60,130 nt of DNA from Lachnospira sp. (GCA_017621205.1 JAGATQ010000001.1:1-60130); one strand, 5' to 3'. Numbered from the stretch's first letter, positions 1 through 8,476 are shown. Numbers and translations: made by a program. Notes: generated by a model not told the origin, from the letters alone.

Positions 1-28
1 CACGAGGGTTCGATTCCCTTCACCCGCT
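1..28 (+). tRNA. tRNA-Gly, 3' part only (cut by window edge)
   Basis: The T arm (GAGGG stem, TTCGATT loop, CCCTT) is followed by the acceptor 3' strand CACCCGC and a T discriminator. The implied acceptor GCGGGTG and the T discriminator are typical of tRNA-Gly. The anticodon lies outside the window, so the isotype is inferred. It is the first of five tRNAs in a row. Confidence 0.7.
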
Positions 29-54
29 TTCATTTATGCTAAAAAGCATGATAG

Positions 55-128
<74 letters not shown>

Positions 129-132
129 TTAT

Positions 133-207
133 GGTGGGTATAGCACAGTTGGTCAGCGCGCCAGATTGTGGCTCTGGAGGTCATGGGTTCGAATCCCATT
201 ATCCACC
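133..207 (+). tRNA. tRNA-His (anticodon GTG)
   Basis: The anticodon stem CCAGA/TCTGG carries loop TTGTGGC, anticodon GTG. Placing U8 at 141 gives acceptor GTGGGTA (134-140) paired with TATCCAC (200-206). That leaves G133 opposite C207, the G-1:C73 pair that identifies tRNA-His in bacteria. Confidence 0.95.
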
Positions 208-220
208 TTTACCCAGATAA

Positions 221-292
221 TGGGTCATCGCCAAGCGGTAAGGCACAGGACTTTGACTCCTGCATTCGCTGGTTCGAATCCAGCTGGCCCAG
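221..292 (+). tRNA. tRNA-Gln (anticodon TTG)
   Basis: The acceptor TGGGTCA pairs with TGGCCCA, with discriminator G292. The anticodon stem CAGGA/TCCTG carries loop CTTTGAC, anticodon TTG. A second tRNA-Gln gene (CTG) lies on the minus strand near 8240. Confidence 0.95.
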
Positions 293-327
293 GTCTCAAA
301 GGATGGTTTACCGTTCTTTGTATATAT

Positions 328-400
328 GGGGTATTAGCTCAGTCGGTAGAGCACTTGACTTTTAATCAAGTTGTCCGGGGTTCGAATCCCCGATGCCTCA
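328..400 (+). tRNA. tRNA-Lys (anticodon TTT)
   Basis: The acceptor GGGGTAT pairs with ATGCCTC, with discriminator A400. The anticodon stem CTTGA/TCAAG carries loop CTTTTAA, anticodon TTT. It is the last tRNA of the array, just before a terminator. Confidence 0.95.
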
Positions 401-412
401 AGATGAGAGTAG

Positions 413-440
413 GAACACTGTGTTGCAGTGTTCTTTTTTT
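413..440 (+). terminator. Intrinsic terminator of the tRNA array
   Basis: GAACACTG (413-420) and CAGTGTTC (426-433) form an 8 bp stem with a 5 nt loop, followed directly by a run of seven T. Confidence 0.85.
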
Positions 441-474
441 GCCTGAATTCACATCCACATATAGTAGAAAAGTT

Positions 475-503
475 TTGTAAAATACTATAATTTGTGTTAG
501 AAT
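475..503 (+). promoter_or_regulatory. Sigma-A type promoter of the GGDEF gene
   Basis: TTGTAA (475-480), a 17 nt spacer and TAGAAT (498-503) lie about 37 bases before the start codon. Confidence 0.55.
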
Positions 504-540
504 GAATTTTAACAGTATGAGGGAAGATTAGGAGGTGTTT

Positions 541-1734
541 ATGCAGAAAAAGGTACGTATAATTTTACTGGCTGTAATGCTGTTTATTATGATTTTGGCC
601 ATAGGATTGGCAATCGGTTTGCAGTTTTTACATGTAAAGAAAGAGATGGTTGCTGGTGTTCGATATAGTCTGATTTTTTTGGCATTAGCGTTGGCTGTTG
701 TGTTTGTTGTGATTGATTGGTTGTTAAAGAAGCGGGTGCTGAATGGGCTGCATCAACTGATACGCGATATGGAAAATATTGCCAAAGGTAATCTGGATGT
801 ATTTTCATGCGTGAGAGGGAATACTGAATTTGAACAATTGAGTCGTGGAATTAATTCTATGGTAAAGAGTATCACACGCACTAGTGGGATGCTCTCCCGT
901 GTTTTTGAAATGATGGATGCGCAATTTGCGGTTTTTGAATACAATGATGATTCTAAGCGGGTAACAACAACAGACCGGTTAGGCATGATGCTTGGAATTT
1001 CGTCTTCGGAGCTTGGCCCGATGATTCAGGATAAGGCACTATTTCAGACAAGGCTTGCATGGATTATTAAAAATCCGATTCCGGGTGAAGAGGATGTCTA
1101 TCAGATTGATACAAAGGGACATGTGCGGTATATCCGTATTAACATTGCAACAGAGGATGGTTCTACTTTTGGTATGGTGGCAGATGTAACGGAGGATATG
1201 AAACAGAAACAGGCAATTATCCGTGAGAGGGATTATGATGCTTTAACCCAGATCCGTAACCGGCGTTCCTTTGAGCGGGATGTGAAGAAGCTTTTGTCCG
1301 GCAGGAATCTGGCAGAGTGTGCGATGATTATGATTGACCTTGATAAATTCAAGGGAATTAATGATACATATGGGCATGCTTTTGGTGATGAATATTTGCA
1401 GCGTGCAGCAGCCTTTATTGAACGTTTCTGTGAACGTAATTGTATTGTAGCAAGGCGGTCCGGAGACGAGTTTTATCTTCTTGTTTATGGCTGCAAAAGC
1501 AAAGATGAGATACGTCAGATGGCAGGGGCATATTATGACATGCTTGCAAAAGAACCAATTGATTTTCCAGATGGTTCTAAGAAATCAATTGGTATGTCGA
1601 TGGGAATTGCATGGTATGTGCCGGGATTAAAAGATTTTGATGCATTTCTTGCCTGTGCGGACGATGCGTTATATGAAGCTAAGGAAGGTGGAAGAAACAC
1701 TTTTGGAGAGAAGGAATTTCAATTTGCTACATAG
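541..1734 (+). CDS. Membrane diguanylate cyclase (GGDEF domain)
   Basis: Predicted to make the second messenger cyclic di-GMP from two GTP at the membrane. Two hydrophobic helices (about residues 7-29 and 42-62) are followed by a HAMP-like linker, a PAS-like region (about 115-225) and a C-terminal GGDEF domain (about 230-395). The active-site motif reads RRSGDEF; Ser in the first position is common in active enzymes. No RxxD inhibitory site is seen at the usual place just upstream, so product inhibition may be absent. ATG 541 is preferred over GTG 535 because AGGAGG at 530-535 sits 5 bases before it. A lipoprotein gene follows 8 bases downstream. The ligand of the PAS-like region is unknown. 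An MCP-PilZ protein in the same window is a possible reader of the product. Confidence 0.88.
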   Translation: MQKKVRIILLAVMLFIMILAIGLAIGLQFLHVKKEMVAGVRYSLIFLALALAVVFVVIDWLLKKRVLNGLHQLIRDMENIAKGNLDVFSCVRGNTEFEQLSRGINSMVKSITRTSGMLSRVFEMMDAQFAVFEYNDDSKRVTTTDRLGMMLGISSSELGPMIQDKALFQTRLAWIIKNPIPGEEDVYQIDTKGHVRYIRINIATEDGSTFGMVADVTEDMKQKQAIIRERDYDALTQIRNRRSFERDVKKLLSGRNLAECAMIMIDLDKFKGINDTYGHAFGDEYLQRAAAFIERFCERNCIVARRSGDEFYLLVYGCKSKDEIRQMAGAYYDMLAKEPIDFPDGSKKSIGMSMGIAWYVPGLKDFDAFLACADDALYEAKEGGRNTFGEKEFQFAT

Positions 1735-1742
1735 GTGTAATA

Positions 1743-2078
1743 ATGTTTGAAAGGATGAAGAGAATGAAGTTAAAAAAGTCTGCATTACTATTGGTGATGC
1801 TATTGGTGTTATGTACAGTGTCTGTTGGTTGTGGAGAGAAGGAGGGTCCGTCTGGAACGTATACGGTAGGAGATAAGCTTACCTATATGGAATTTGTAGA
1901 TGACCGTGTGACCTTACAGATGGGGCAGGCGTCGGCAGTGGGGAGCTGGAAGCTTAAAGGGGACAAGCTTACATTAATCTATGACAACAATGCAGGAGAA
2001 AAGGAATATACCTACGATGCCGAGAAGGATGAGATTGTGGCTCCTAGTGGGGAAGTTTTGACAAGAATCGCTAATTAA
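1743..2078 (+). CDS. Small lipoprotein of unknown function
   Basis: A signal peptide with a lysine-rich start and a hydrophobic core ends in the lipobox SVGC, so the mature protein is probably attached to the outer face of the membrane by a lipidated cysteine. The rest (about 80 residues) alternates charged and aromatic residues and looks like a small beta-rich domain of the DUF5640 kind seen in clostridial lipoproteins; this is resemblance only. It starts 8 bases after the GGDEF gene and is probably cotranscribed. ATG 1764 is an alternative start: AAGGA sits 8 bases before it and the protein would then begin MKLKK, a more classical signal peptide. Confidence 0.7.
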   Translation: MFERMKRMKLKKSALLLVMLLVLCTVSVGCGEKEGPSGTYTVGDKLTYMEFVDDRVTLQMGQASAVGSWKLKGDKLTLIYDNNAGEKEYTYDAEKDEIVAPSGEVLTRIAN

Positions 2079-2120
2079 AGATTTCTGATAGAGATGATTT
2101 TTTATTCTATAATACAATAG

Positions 2121-2150
2121 CACAAAAGCAGAACCACTCATGTTCTGCTT
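2121..2150 (-). terminator. Terminator behind tRNA-Leu (minus strand)
   Basis: AAGCAGAAC (2126-2134) and GTTCTGCTT (2142-2150) form a 9 bp stem. Read on the minus strand it is followed by TTTTGTG. It may also stop plus-strand transcription from the lipoprotein gene. Confidence 0.65.
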
Positions 2151-2162
2151 CGTACCTTCTGA

Positions 2163-2242
2163 TGCGGATAACAGGACTTGAACCTGCACGGTCTCCCACC
2201 AGAACCTAAATCTGGCGCGTCTGCCAATTCCGCCATATCCGC
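2163..2242 (-). tRNA. tRNA-Leu (anticodon TAG)
   Basis: On the minus strand the acceptor GCGGATA pairs with TATCCGC, with discriminator A. The anticodon stem CCAGA/TCTGG carries loop TTTAGGT, anticodon TAG. A longer variable region is present, as expected for a class II tRNA. It stands alone between two plus-strand genes. Confidence 0.93.
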
Positions 2243-2359
2243 TTATAAGTAATAAATAATTGTTTCAATACCTTGCTTATATTACACTACTCCTGCTTGT
2301 CTTGTCAAGAAAACTGGCTATATTTATGCAAAAAATTTGTATGTTTTGTAGGTTTGTAA

Positions 2360-2388
2360 TTGAAAATTGAGGAGATGTCTGTTATAAT
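2360..2388 (+). promoter_or_regulatory. Sigma-A type promoter
   Basis: TTGAAA (2360-2365), a 17 nt spacer and a perfect TATAAT (2383-2388), 82 bases before the next start codon. Confidence 0.7.
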
Positions 2389-2470
2389 TATGATGTATAG
2401 TTTTCCTTTGTATTTAATGAAGTTGATGGGGGATTCATAGGATGAGAAACAAGGCAAGGAGTGTGTGAAG

Positions 2471-3619
2471 ATGGGTGATTTTGTTACAGAATTAGAGATT
2501 GTTCAGGGCGAGAACTTTGCACTGAAGGCTCCAAAAGGATTTAAGATTGAATCATGGAATAGTAGAAGTGGAAGACCTGGAGAGGTTTTATATAGCAAGT
2601 TTTCACCGGATTATATGTCCAGCGATTGTTATATTACAGTTTCAACTGTTGCCAGAGATCCGATTGTTTCTGAGATTCGTAAGCGTATTGAAAGACATAT
2701 TGGGGAAGATGGATTTAATTTTGAGTTTAAGACAGTTGGAGACCGTCATGTCGTGTTGTATTTTCACGAGGCAGAGGCGGATTATAAGTCCTATCATGCA
2801 TTTATTTTGCTGAATGAGAAAAAAGCAGTTATGATGGATGTTGTGTTCAATGTTGCTTTTGATAATAGTAAGGATATCGCATTTGCTGTGGTTGAGTCAA
2901 TTCGTACCAACTTTAATGAGGAGGCATCTGATGAGGAATTGGCGGCAGATGCTGCAAGACTGGATGCAGAGGATAAGGCAGATGCTGCTAAGGAAGCAGC
3001 GAGAAAGGCACAGCTTGAGGCCGCCAGCGGTAAAGCGAAGGAGGAGCCGGAGGTTGAGGTTGCGGAGATGGTTAAAATGGTGGAAGAAGAATCCATTACA
3101 CAGCCTGCAGCACCACCAGAAGAGGCTGCGATAACACCATCAATGACAGCAGAGCCGAAACCAGCTCTCGATGCTGCTACTCTGGTAGAAGTAGCAGAGC
3201 CTGTGTTTGGTGATTCAGAGGAAGAACAGCAGAAGAAGGTTATTTATGAGGAGATGAAGAATCATAACCGTATGACCTTGAGTGAGCTGCAGACAGTGCC
3301 AGAGCTGGTTGATTTGGGAAGAATGGGGATAACGAAGTTAATGAATACAATGATTCGCGATCAGCTTCTTGTCCGGATTGAGGAGACAGATAATATCTAC
3401 TTTGCACTTCCGGGTAAAGGGCAGGCTGAAGCACCTGAGGTTGTTGCTAGTGTAGAGACGGAGGAGAGTTCCTCTGATTTAGACCCGATGGAACAGTATA
3501 AGATTGATATGGAGAAATATAAGGCGGCTATGAAGGAATGGAAGAATTCGAAAGATTTCTTTGGTCGTACCGATATGCCAAAGCCAGTAGAACCGGTAAA
3601 GCCGAAAAAGAAGAAATAG
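2471..3619 (+). CDS. Unknown cytoplasmic protein with Ala/Glu-rich middle
   Basis: I do not recognise a named family. Residues 1 to about 150 look like a compact alpha/beta domain. Residues about 155-260 are an Ala/Glu/Lys-rich low-complexity, probably helical, linker. Residues about 260-325 resemble a winged-helix module (a helix, a TLSEL turn, a MGITKLMNTM helix and a short hairpin). The C-terminus is Lys/Pro-rich and ends in KPKKKK. No signal peptide or membrane segment is visible. ATG 2471 is preferred over GTG 2465 because AAGGAG (2456-2461) lies 9 bases upstream of it. The gene has its own promoter and terminator, so it is monocistronic. Confidence 0.75.
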   Translation: MGDFVTELEIVQGENFALKAPKGFKIESWNSRSGRPGEVLYSKFSPDYMSSDCYITVSTVARDPIVSEIRKRIERHIGEDGFNFEFKTVGDRHVVLYFHEAEADYKSYHAFILLNEKKAVMMDVVFNVAFDNSKDIAFAVVESIRTNFNEEASDEELAADAARLDAEDKADAAKEAARKAQLEAASGKAKEEPEVEVAEMVKMVEEESITQPAAPPEEAAITPSMTAEPKPALDAATLVEVAEPVFGDSEEEQQKKVIYEEMKNHNRMTLSELQTVPELVDLGRMGITKLMNTMIRDQLLVRIEETDNIYFALPGKGQAEAPEVVASVETEESSSDLDPMEQYKIDMEKYKAAMKEWKNSKDFFGRTDMPKPVEPVKPKKKK

Positions 3620-3649
3620 ATATTACAATAGACGATAGATAGAAAGAGA

Positions 3650-3680
3650 AAGCATCTCACTTATGTGGGATGCTTGTTTT
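3650..3680 (+). terminator. Intrinsic terminator
   Basis: AAGCATCTCAC (3650-3660) and GTGGGATGCTT (3665-3675) form an 11 bp stem (one G-T pair) with a 4 nt loop, followed by GTTTT. Confidence 0.8.
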
Positions 3681-3705
3681 CAACCATTAGAAGGGAGTGC
3701 GTAGG

Positions 3706-4245
3706 ATGAATATTTGTATTTTTGGTTCTGCAAGTAAGCATTTGGATAAGGTTTATCTGGATGTCTGTGAGAAATTAGGAGAAGAGATTGGGCGACGTGG
3801 TCATGGTTTGGTTTTTGGTGGGAGCAGCAGAGGACTGATGGGAGCGACCGCTAAGGGGGTTGAGAATCAGGGTGGAGAGATTTTAGGAATCGCACCACGA
3901 TTTTATGATGAGGAAGGCGAATTTTACAAAGGCTGTACAGACTTTATTTTTACAGAGACTATGGCTGAGCGAAAGGATTTGTTCCGCATCAACGCAGATG
4001 CTTTTGTAATTCTTCCGGGAGGTATCGGAACCTTTGATGAATTTTTTGAGACAATTGTATATAAGAGCTTGGGACAGCAGAATCAGCCGGTGGTGCTATT
4101 TAATTTTAATGGTTATTATGATAAGTTAGAGGAGTTTATCAAAATTGCAATGGAGAAGGATTTCGTTCGGGTGCATGAAAGCCAGCTTTATGATACTGCA
4201 ACTGATGTAGGCGAGGTATTAGATTGTATTGAGCAATACATATAG
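3706..4245 (+). CDS. LOG family protein (TIGR00730 type)
   Basis: A Rossmann-fold nucleotide-binding protein, often misnamed lysine decarboxylase. The family motifs are present: GGSSRGLMG near residue 45 and PGGIGTFDEFFE near residue 105. Characterised members (plant LOG and several bacterial homologues) cleave nucleoside 5'-monophosphates to free base and ribose 5-phosphate; the bacterial role is usually unknown. Length (179 residues) is typical. ATG 3706 is used rather than GTG 3697 because AAGGGAG ends at 3697, 8 bases before the ATG. It follows a terminator and precedes a separate promoter, so it is probably a single-gene unit. Confidence 0.88.
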   Translation: MNICIFGSASKHLDKVYLDVCEKLGEEIGRRGHGLVFGGSSRGLMGATAKGVENQGGEILGIAPRFYDEEGEFYKGCTDFIFTETMAERKDLFRINADAFVILPGGIGTFDEFFETIVYKSLGQQNQPVVLFNFNGYYDKLEEFIKIAMEKDFVRVHESQLYDTATDVGEVLDCIEQYI

Positions 4246-4312
4246 AGTTTTATTCAGAAGGTCTGATTTGGATGTTTTTACCAATTTTTTTTATAATTTT
4301 GGTAATTTTCTA

Positions 4313-4341
4313 TTGAAGTTCACAAGGATTCATATTAAAAT
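4313..4341 (+). promoter_or_regulatory. Probable promoter of the ACP cluster, with a wide inverted repeat
   Basis: TTGAAG (4313-4318), a 17 nt spacer and TAAAAT (4336-4341). An 8 base inverted repeat overlaps and flanks it: GTTCACAA (4318-4325) and TTGTGAAC (4381-4388). A second TATAAT at 4397-4402 is too close to the start codon to be a normal promoter for this gene. Confidence 0.45.
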
Positions 4342-4418
4342 TAATAATAGCAGGTACAATGGACAGGGTAGATGTGTACATTGTGAACCGGTACGATATA
4401 ATATCATGGAGGTGCAGT

Positions 4419-4673
4419 ATGCAAAAGGAAGAAATTAAGAGCAAGCTGATAGAAGTAATTGATGAGAATCTGCCAAATATTGATACGCAGACGGTGGATG
4501 TTTCAGCGGATTTTGTGGATGAGTATGATGTAAACTCTATTCAGCTCATTCAATTGATTGTGGCAGCAGAAGAGAAGTTTGAGGTAGATTTCGACGATAA
4601 GGAATTGGCGTTATCTAAGTACAACAGCTTCGAGGATGTCATTAACACAATTGATGGTAAAGTGAATAAATAA
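4419..4673 (+). CDS. Acyl carrier protein
   Basis: An 84-residue acidic four-helix carrier protein. The phosphopantetheine attachment serine is Ser40, in the context EYDVNSIQLIQLIV; the usual Asp just before the serine is Asn here. It would carry acyl or aminoacyl groups as thioesters. It begins a three-gene cluster with an unknown protein 16 bases downstream and a phosphopantetheinyl transferase, with no fatty acid synthesis genes nearby, so a dedicated carrier for a small pathway is more likely than the housekeeping AcpP. ATG 4419 is chosen because GGAGG (4408-4412) lies 6 bases before it. Confidence 0.88.
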   Translation: MQKEEIKSKLIEVIDENLPNIDTQTVDVSADFVDEYDVNSIQLIQLIVAAEEKFEVDFDDKELALSKYNSFEDVINTIDGKVNK

Positions 4674-4689
4674 TAGGAGGTTACATATT

Positions 4690-5739
4690 ATGGCAGACAA
4701 GAAAGTATTACCAGTTGAGTATCCGAAGATTACTTCATGGCAGTGGCATGCAACGCTGTTCTCTATCCTAGGGGATGATGAGAATTTTAAGAAGTGGGTA
4801 TATAGCAATTATATCCAGCTGCGTTGTTATCATATTACTGAAATTTTTACCGGTGATGATATGCTGTTTGCAGATATTATGCCGGGAAGCTCTTCCTTAA
4901 AAGAATGCCCGTACATCATTACTTCATTGATGACAAAGAACCAGATTGACAGCTATTGTAATGGTGATGTGCTGGACTTCATTATCAAAACCATTGATAT
5001 GGGTGGTTATGTATATGGTGTGTTTGATGAGGCGAAGATTCTTTGTGATGTGGAGCTCGATTATAAGTTCCCGCATGAGCTGTTTATTTATGGATATGAT
5101 AAGGAGAAGAAGATTTTTAATGTAGGTGACTTTACCTTTAATGAGAAGTATGCACACACTACGGTTACCTTTGAGGAGGTAGAGCGTGGATACAATGTGA
5201 TTGCTCCTAAGGATGACCACATGTTTAAGGATGATTATAAGGGGGTTCGTGGTCTTTATGTAATCTGGAAGAACAATGAGACTCCTTATTATGAGCTTGA
5301 TAAGAAGCTGGTTATCCGCACATTGCACGAGTATCTGGAGTGTCAGGATACCAAGGATCATTTCCGTATGATGCGTAACCGCTTTGATGATACTGTTTTT
5401 GGCATTGATGTCTATGACAGCGTGTTGGAACAGGTGGAGAAGCAAGTGGAGTCGGGTGATTTTGATATCCGTGCAACACATATTATGTATGACCATAAGG
5501 TATTGATGTATGACCGTATTAAGTACCTGATGGAGAAGGGGCTTTTGAAACAGAATCAAGAGCTTTTGGATAAGTATGCACAGGTTGTGGACAATGTGCT
5601 GGCGTCCCGTAATTTGGTTATCCGTATTTCTATTACCGGAGACACTTCTGTAAAGAATCGTTTTAAGGGGTATTTTGATGAGGCGAAGACAAAAGAGATT
5701 GAGGTATTGAACACGGTATTGGCAGAGTTAGAGGGATGA
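4690..5739 (+). CDS. Unknown protein between ACP and PPTase, possibly BtrH_N-like
   Basis: Length 349 residues, soluble, no signal peptide. The central part (about residues 95-180: GYVYGVFDEAK, then HELFIYGYDKEKKIFNVGDFTF, then FEEVERGYN) resembles the papain/C39-like N-terminal domain of butirosin protein BtrH and related proteins in peptide and aminoglycoside clusters. BtrH moves an acyl group from an ACP to an acceptor. The N-terminal stretch TSWQWHATLFSIL lies where such folds usually have the catalytic Cys; Trp/His are there instead, so the chemistry may differ or be lost. AGGAGG stands just before the start. The placement between a carrier protein and its activating enzyme supports an acyl- or aminoacyl-transfer role, which is inference. 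Confidence 0.7.
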   Translation: MADKKVLPVEYPKITSWQWHATLFSILGDDENFKKWVYSNYIQLRCYHITEIFTGDDMLFADIMPGSSSLKECPYIITSLMTKNQIDSYCNGDVLDFIIKTIDMGGYVYGVFDEAKILCDVELDYKFPHELFIYGYDKEKKIFNVGDFTFNEKYAHTTVTFEEVERGYNVIAPKDDHMFKDDYKGVRGLYVIWKNNETPYYELDKKLVIRTLHEYLECQDTKDHFRMMRNRFDDTVFGIDVYDSVLEQVEKQVESGDFDIRATHIMYDHKVLMYDRIKYLMEKGLLKQNQELLDKYAQVVDNVLASRNLVIRISITGDTSVKNRFKGYFDEAKTKEIEVLNTVLAELEG

Positions 5740-5742
5740 TAG

Positions 5743-6429
5743 TTGGTTACACTTTCTGTATATGATATAAGCAATTGGATATCGGATATGACAATACTCC
5801 AGCGGCAACATATGTTGTCGCTGGTTTGCGTTGAGCGGCAAAAAAAAATTGCCCAAATTAAGATACCAGAGCGAAAGGATTATGTTTTAGTGGCTGGATA
5901 TCTCTTGGAGCAGCAATTAAGGGAATATATCATGGAGCAATATGCGGAGGATGTATGGGAACTACACTTCTCTTATGGAAAGCAGGGCAAGCCTTATTTG
6001 GCGGAGTATCCTGAAGTATATTTTAATATGTCCCACTCTGGTTCTTATGTTGCAATCGCTATAGGTACAGTATGCCTTGGGGTGGATGTAGAGGTCAATA
6101 GCAGGAATGCATTGGCTGTCGCGAAGCGGTGTTTTCATGAGAGGGAATATCAAGAACTTCTGTGTTATAAAGAGGAACCTAAGCTGCTGGAGCGGCATTT
6201 CAAGCAGTACTGGTCAATGAAGGAGGCATATATAAAGTATAAAGGTGAGGGCTTGCAAATTCCTCTTTCCTCCTTTTTGGTGCTTCCGGAAGAGAAGAGG
6301 ATAGCCGGGCAGGACAAGCTTGCCTTTTATTGTGACAAACTGAATGATGGCTGTGTTTCCCTTTGTTATGAAGTGGAGGGAGATCCTAAAGTGCATTACA
6401 ATATACAGGTATGTGCGAAATTGCTGTGA
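5743..6429 (+). CDS. 4'-phosphopantetheinyl transferase, Sfp family
   Basis: It would transfer the phosphopantetheine arm of CoA to the serine of a carrier protein. Sfp-type signatures are visible: FNMSHSG in the middle, GVDVE (metal-binding Asp and Glu) and WSMKEAYIKYKGEGL (the WxxKEAxxK motif). At about 229 residues it has the usual two-lobed Sfp length, not the short AcpS form. The start is taken as TTG 5743, 4 bases after the previous stop, with GAGGG at 5731-5735 inside the end of the upstream gene; this suggests translational coupling. ATG 5790 is a weaker alternative. The obvious partner is the ACP at the head of the cluster. Confidence 0.88.
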   Translation: MVTLSVYDISNWISDMTILQRQHMLSLVCVERQKKIAQIKIPERKDYVLVAGYLLEQQLREYIMEQYAEDVWELHFSYGKQGKPYLAEYPEVYFNMSHSGSYVAIAIGTVCLGVDVEVNSRNALAVAKRCFHEREYQELLCYKEEPKLLERHFKQYWSMKEAYIKYKGEGLQIPLSSFLVLPEEKRIAGQDKLAFYCDKLNDGCVSLCYEVEGDPKVHYNIQVCAKLL

Positions 6430-6430
6430 G

Positions 6431-8062
6431 TTAATTTTTTTCTATGTATTCCTGAATGGCAAGGTTGTCTTCCGGAAGGCGGCAGCCTAAAATATATCCG
6501 TTACTGCTTTCCTTGCAACGCATAATACAGGCGTTGATTGTCCGTGCTTCGGGAATGGGGAGCTCCGGGATGGTAACAGTAACGATTTTCTTTTCTGCAG
6601 TTTTAAATACCGGATCTGTAGAAGTAAATGCCATTCCGTTGGCACTGACATCGAGCATCTGTCCAGTGTATGTTTTGGAGCTGCCATCTATTGTAATCTC
6701 GCACGGGCAGGTGATGTCTAATCTTGGGGTTTTCTTACGATTCATTACCTTAGGAGTGGAGCTTGTAACTACTTTATAATAGGTAACTCCGTTTTCTGTT
6801 AATTCAGATACGGTGACTTCGTTCCAGTTGTAAAGCACGTTGCCTGTAGTCATCTGCAAATGGCAGTCAATAGATTTGTTTGGAGGGATTGCAATGGAAT
6901 TAGGACGTAAATCTACAACGATTTCTTTGTTCTGCTGGCGGATAACCTGTCCATAGTAATCCTTGTTTGCATGGCCGTTTTGGTCTAAGGTAATTATAGA
7001 TACTTTGCTCCCCGCTTTAGCATCTTGGATTCCCATAAATCCACCTTCGCCCAGTTGTACAATTAGATTGCCGACGGATGCTTCAATCTTTCCGACATTT
7101 GTGGTGGTTTGCTCGTACTTTTGCAACATGCTGTTTGTATTATCTGCGGCATTATAGACACATTGCCCCATAACCTCCATAGCTTCTGAAATCTCCTGCA
7201 TATTATCGACCATGCTGTGATTGGATTGTTCTACTTCCTTGATAGCGCTGTCGATTAAAGAAATGTTGCTGTTTAATTCTTCGGAATCGTTGGATATACT
7301 GATAACACTGGTATTGACAGCGGTAATCTTGTCTATTGTCTGTTCGATTAAAGAAATCATTTGTGTGATGGATTGTGTCATTTTTTCAGAGGTATGCTCC
7401 AGATGTGTTAATGCGTCCATGATGCGGGTGGATGAATTCTGGGTTGCATCACTTAATTTGCGGATTTCATCTGCAACTACAGCAAATCCTTTTCCAACCT
7501 CTCCTGCCCTTGCTGCTTCAATAGAGGCATTGAGCGAGAGCAGGGATGTCTGGGAAGTGATATCTTCAATTGTGCCAGTTTCTGTTTTTACTCTATCAAA
7601 TTCATCGGAAAATTCTTTTACAATCTGGCTTACTTCTTTGGAAAGGTCCGTCATCGTATTTGTGGTATCTACCACGCTGGACAGTTCATCAGAGCTTGTT
7701 TTGGCATGTGAACTTGATTTATTTACTAAGTCTACCATCTGTGTCGTCATGGCAGAAACGTTTTTAACCTGAGTTTGAATATCATTGGTCATATTTATGG
7801 AGGAATCGGTCTTTTCTGTAAGGATGGCATTTTTCTCTGATAATTCTTCCATGTTATTTACGACCGTACGCGCACTATGTTTATTCTCATCTGCAAGGTC
7901 ACGCACAATAGTTACACCATTAACAATTTCGGTGCTGGCTGTTTTTAACTGTTCTACAGTTGATAAAATAACATCTAGATTGTTATGATTGGTCGAATTA
8001 GCGTGCTTTGTTATATCTGATTTATTAGAATGACGCTGTGAAAAAGTGAATATATTTTTCAT
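6431..8062 (-). CDS. Soluble methyl-accepting chemotaxis protein fused to a PilZ domain
   Basis: A chemoreceptor-type signalling protein without membrane helices. A long coiled coil (about residues 20-340) contains the conserved hairpin tip around [17 protein letters not shown] and [14 protein letters not shown], which binds CheA/CheW. The C-terminal third looks like the flagellar brake YcgR: a PilZN-like barrel (about 345-425) and a PilZ domain with RKKTPR and DVSANGMAF, the two c-di-GMP binding motifs (RxxxR and D/NxSxxG). The natural reading is a cytoplasmic receptor that passes c-di-GMP levels to the chemotaxis kinase. The fusion type is known from a few bacteria. A GGGGG ribosome site precedes the ATG. 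It is convergent with the PPTase gene, 1 base apart. Confidence 0.9.
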   Translation of the reverse strand: MKNIFTFSQRHSNKSDITKHANSTNHNNLDVILSTVEQLKTASTEIVNGVTIVRDLADENKHSARTVVNNMEELSEKNAILTEKTDSSINMTNDIQTQVKNVSAMTTQMVDLVNKSSSHAKTSSDELSSVVDTTNTMTDLSKEVSQIVKEFSDEFDRVKTETGTIEDITSQTSLLSLNASIEAARAGEVGKGFAVVADEIRKLSDATQNSSTRIMDALTHLEHTSEKMTQSITQMISLIEQTIDKITAVNTSVISISNDSEELNSNISLIDSAIKEVEQSNHSMVDNMQEISEAMEVMGQCVYNAADNTNSMLQKYEQTTTNVGKIEASVGNLIVQLGEGGFMGIQDAKAGSKVSIITLDQNGHANKDYYGQVIRQQNKEIVVDLRPNSIAIPPNKSIDCHLQMTTGNVLYNWNEVTVSELTENGVTYYKVVTSSTPKVMNRKKTPRLDITCPCEITIDGSSKTYTGQMLDVSANGMAFTSTDPVFKTAEKKIVTVTIPELPIPEARTINACIMRCKESSNGYILGCRLPEDNLAIQEYIEKN

Positions 8063-8160
8063 TGGCTGCCCCCTTGATTCAAATGATGTATATAAACATA
8101 TATCTACAAAATATAATATATCATATCTATCATAAATTTACCATTAAAATAGGATAATAC

Positions 8161-8199
8161 AAAGAAAAAGTCTGTAAGCACAATGCTTACAGACTTTTA
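8161..8199 (-). terminator. Terminator behind tRNA-Gln (likely bidirectional)
   Basis: AAGTCTGTAAGC (8168-8179) and GCTTACAGACTT (8185-8196) form a perfect 12 bp stem with a 5 nt loop. On the minus strand it is followed by TTTCTTT, on the plus strand by TT. Confidence 0.8.
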
Positions 8200-8204
8200 A
8201 ATAG

Positions 8205-8276
8205 CTGGGCTACCAGGGCTCGAACCTGGAAATGCTGGAGTCAGAGTCCAGTGCCTTACCATTTGGCGATAGCCCA
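8205..8276 (-). tRNA. tRNA-Gln (anticodon CTG)
   Basis: On the minus strand the acceptor TGGGCTA pairs with TAGCCCA, with discriminator G. The anticodon stem CTGGA/TCCAG carries loop CTCTGAC, anticodon CTG. It differs in sequence from the TTG tRNA-Gln at 221. Confidence 0.93.
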
Positions 8277-8397
8277 ATAGTGAAAAGTATTGCCCGAATA
8301 CTCAACAACAATGACGATTATACACGATTCAAAAAGAAAATGCAACCATTTTTTAAAAAAATATAAATTTTATCTGCTATGCTTTTATAAAAAATTA

Positions 8398-8406
8398 TGC
8401 TATACT
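8398..8406 (+). promoter_or_regulatory. Extended -10 promoter of cvfB
   Basis: TGCTATACT gives a TGn extension plus TATACT (8401-8406). The -35 region is poor, as is usual for extended -10 promoters. It lies about 70 bases upstream of the start codon. Confidence 0.5.
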
Positions 8407-8476
8407 GATTCCATATAGGTTGTATAAGGATAATGAAATTTTTCAGAGTGTTCTGGAAGGTGGGACAGGAGCAGGA

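Noticed and set aside
8063..8160. Flagellar sigma-D promoter before the MCP-PilZ gene
   Set aside because: TAAA and GATAT-like boxes exist in the AT-rich stretch but spacing does not fit the consensus.
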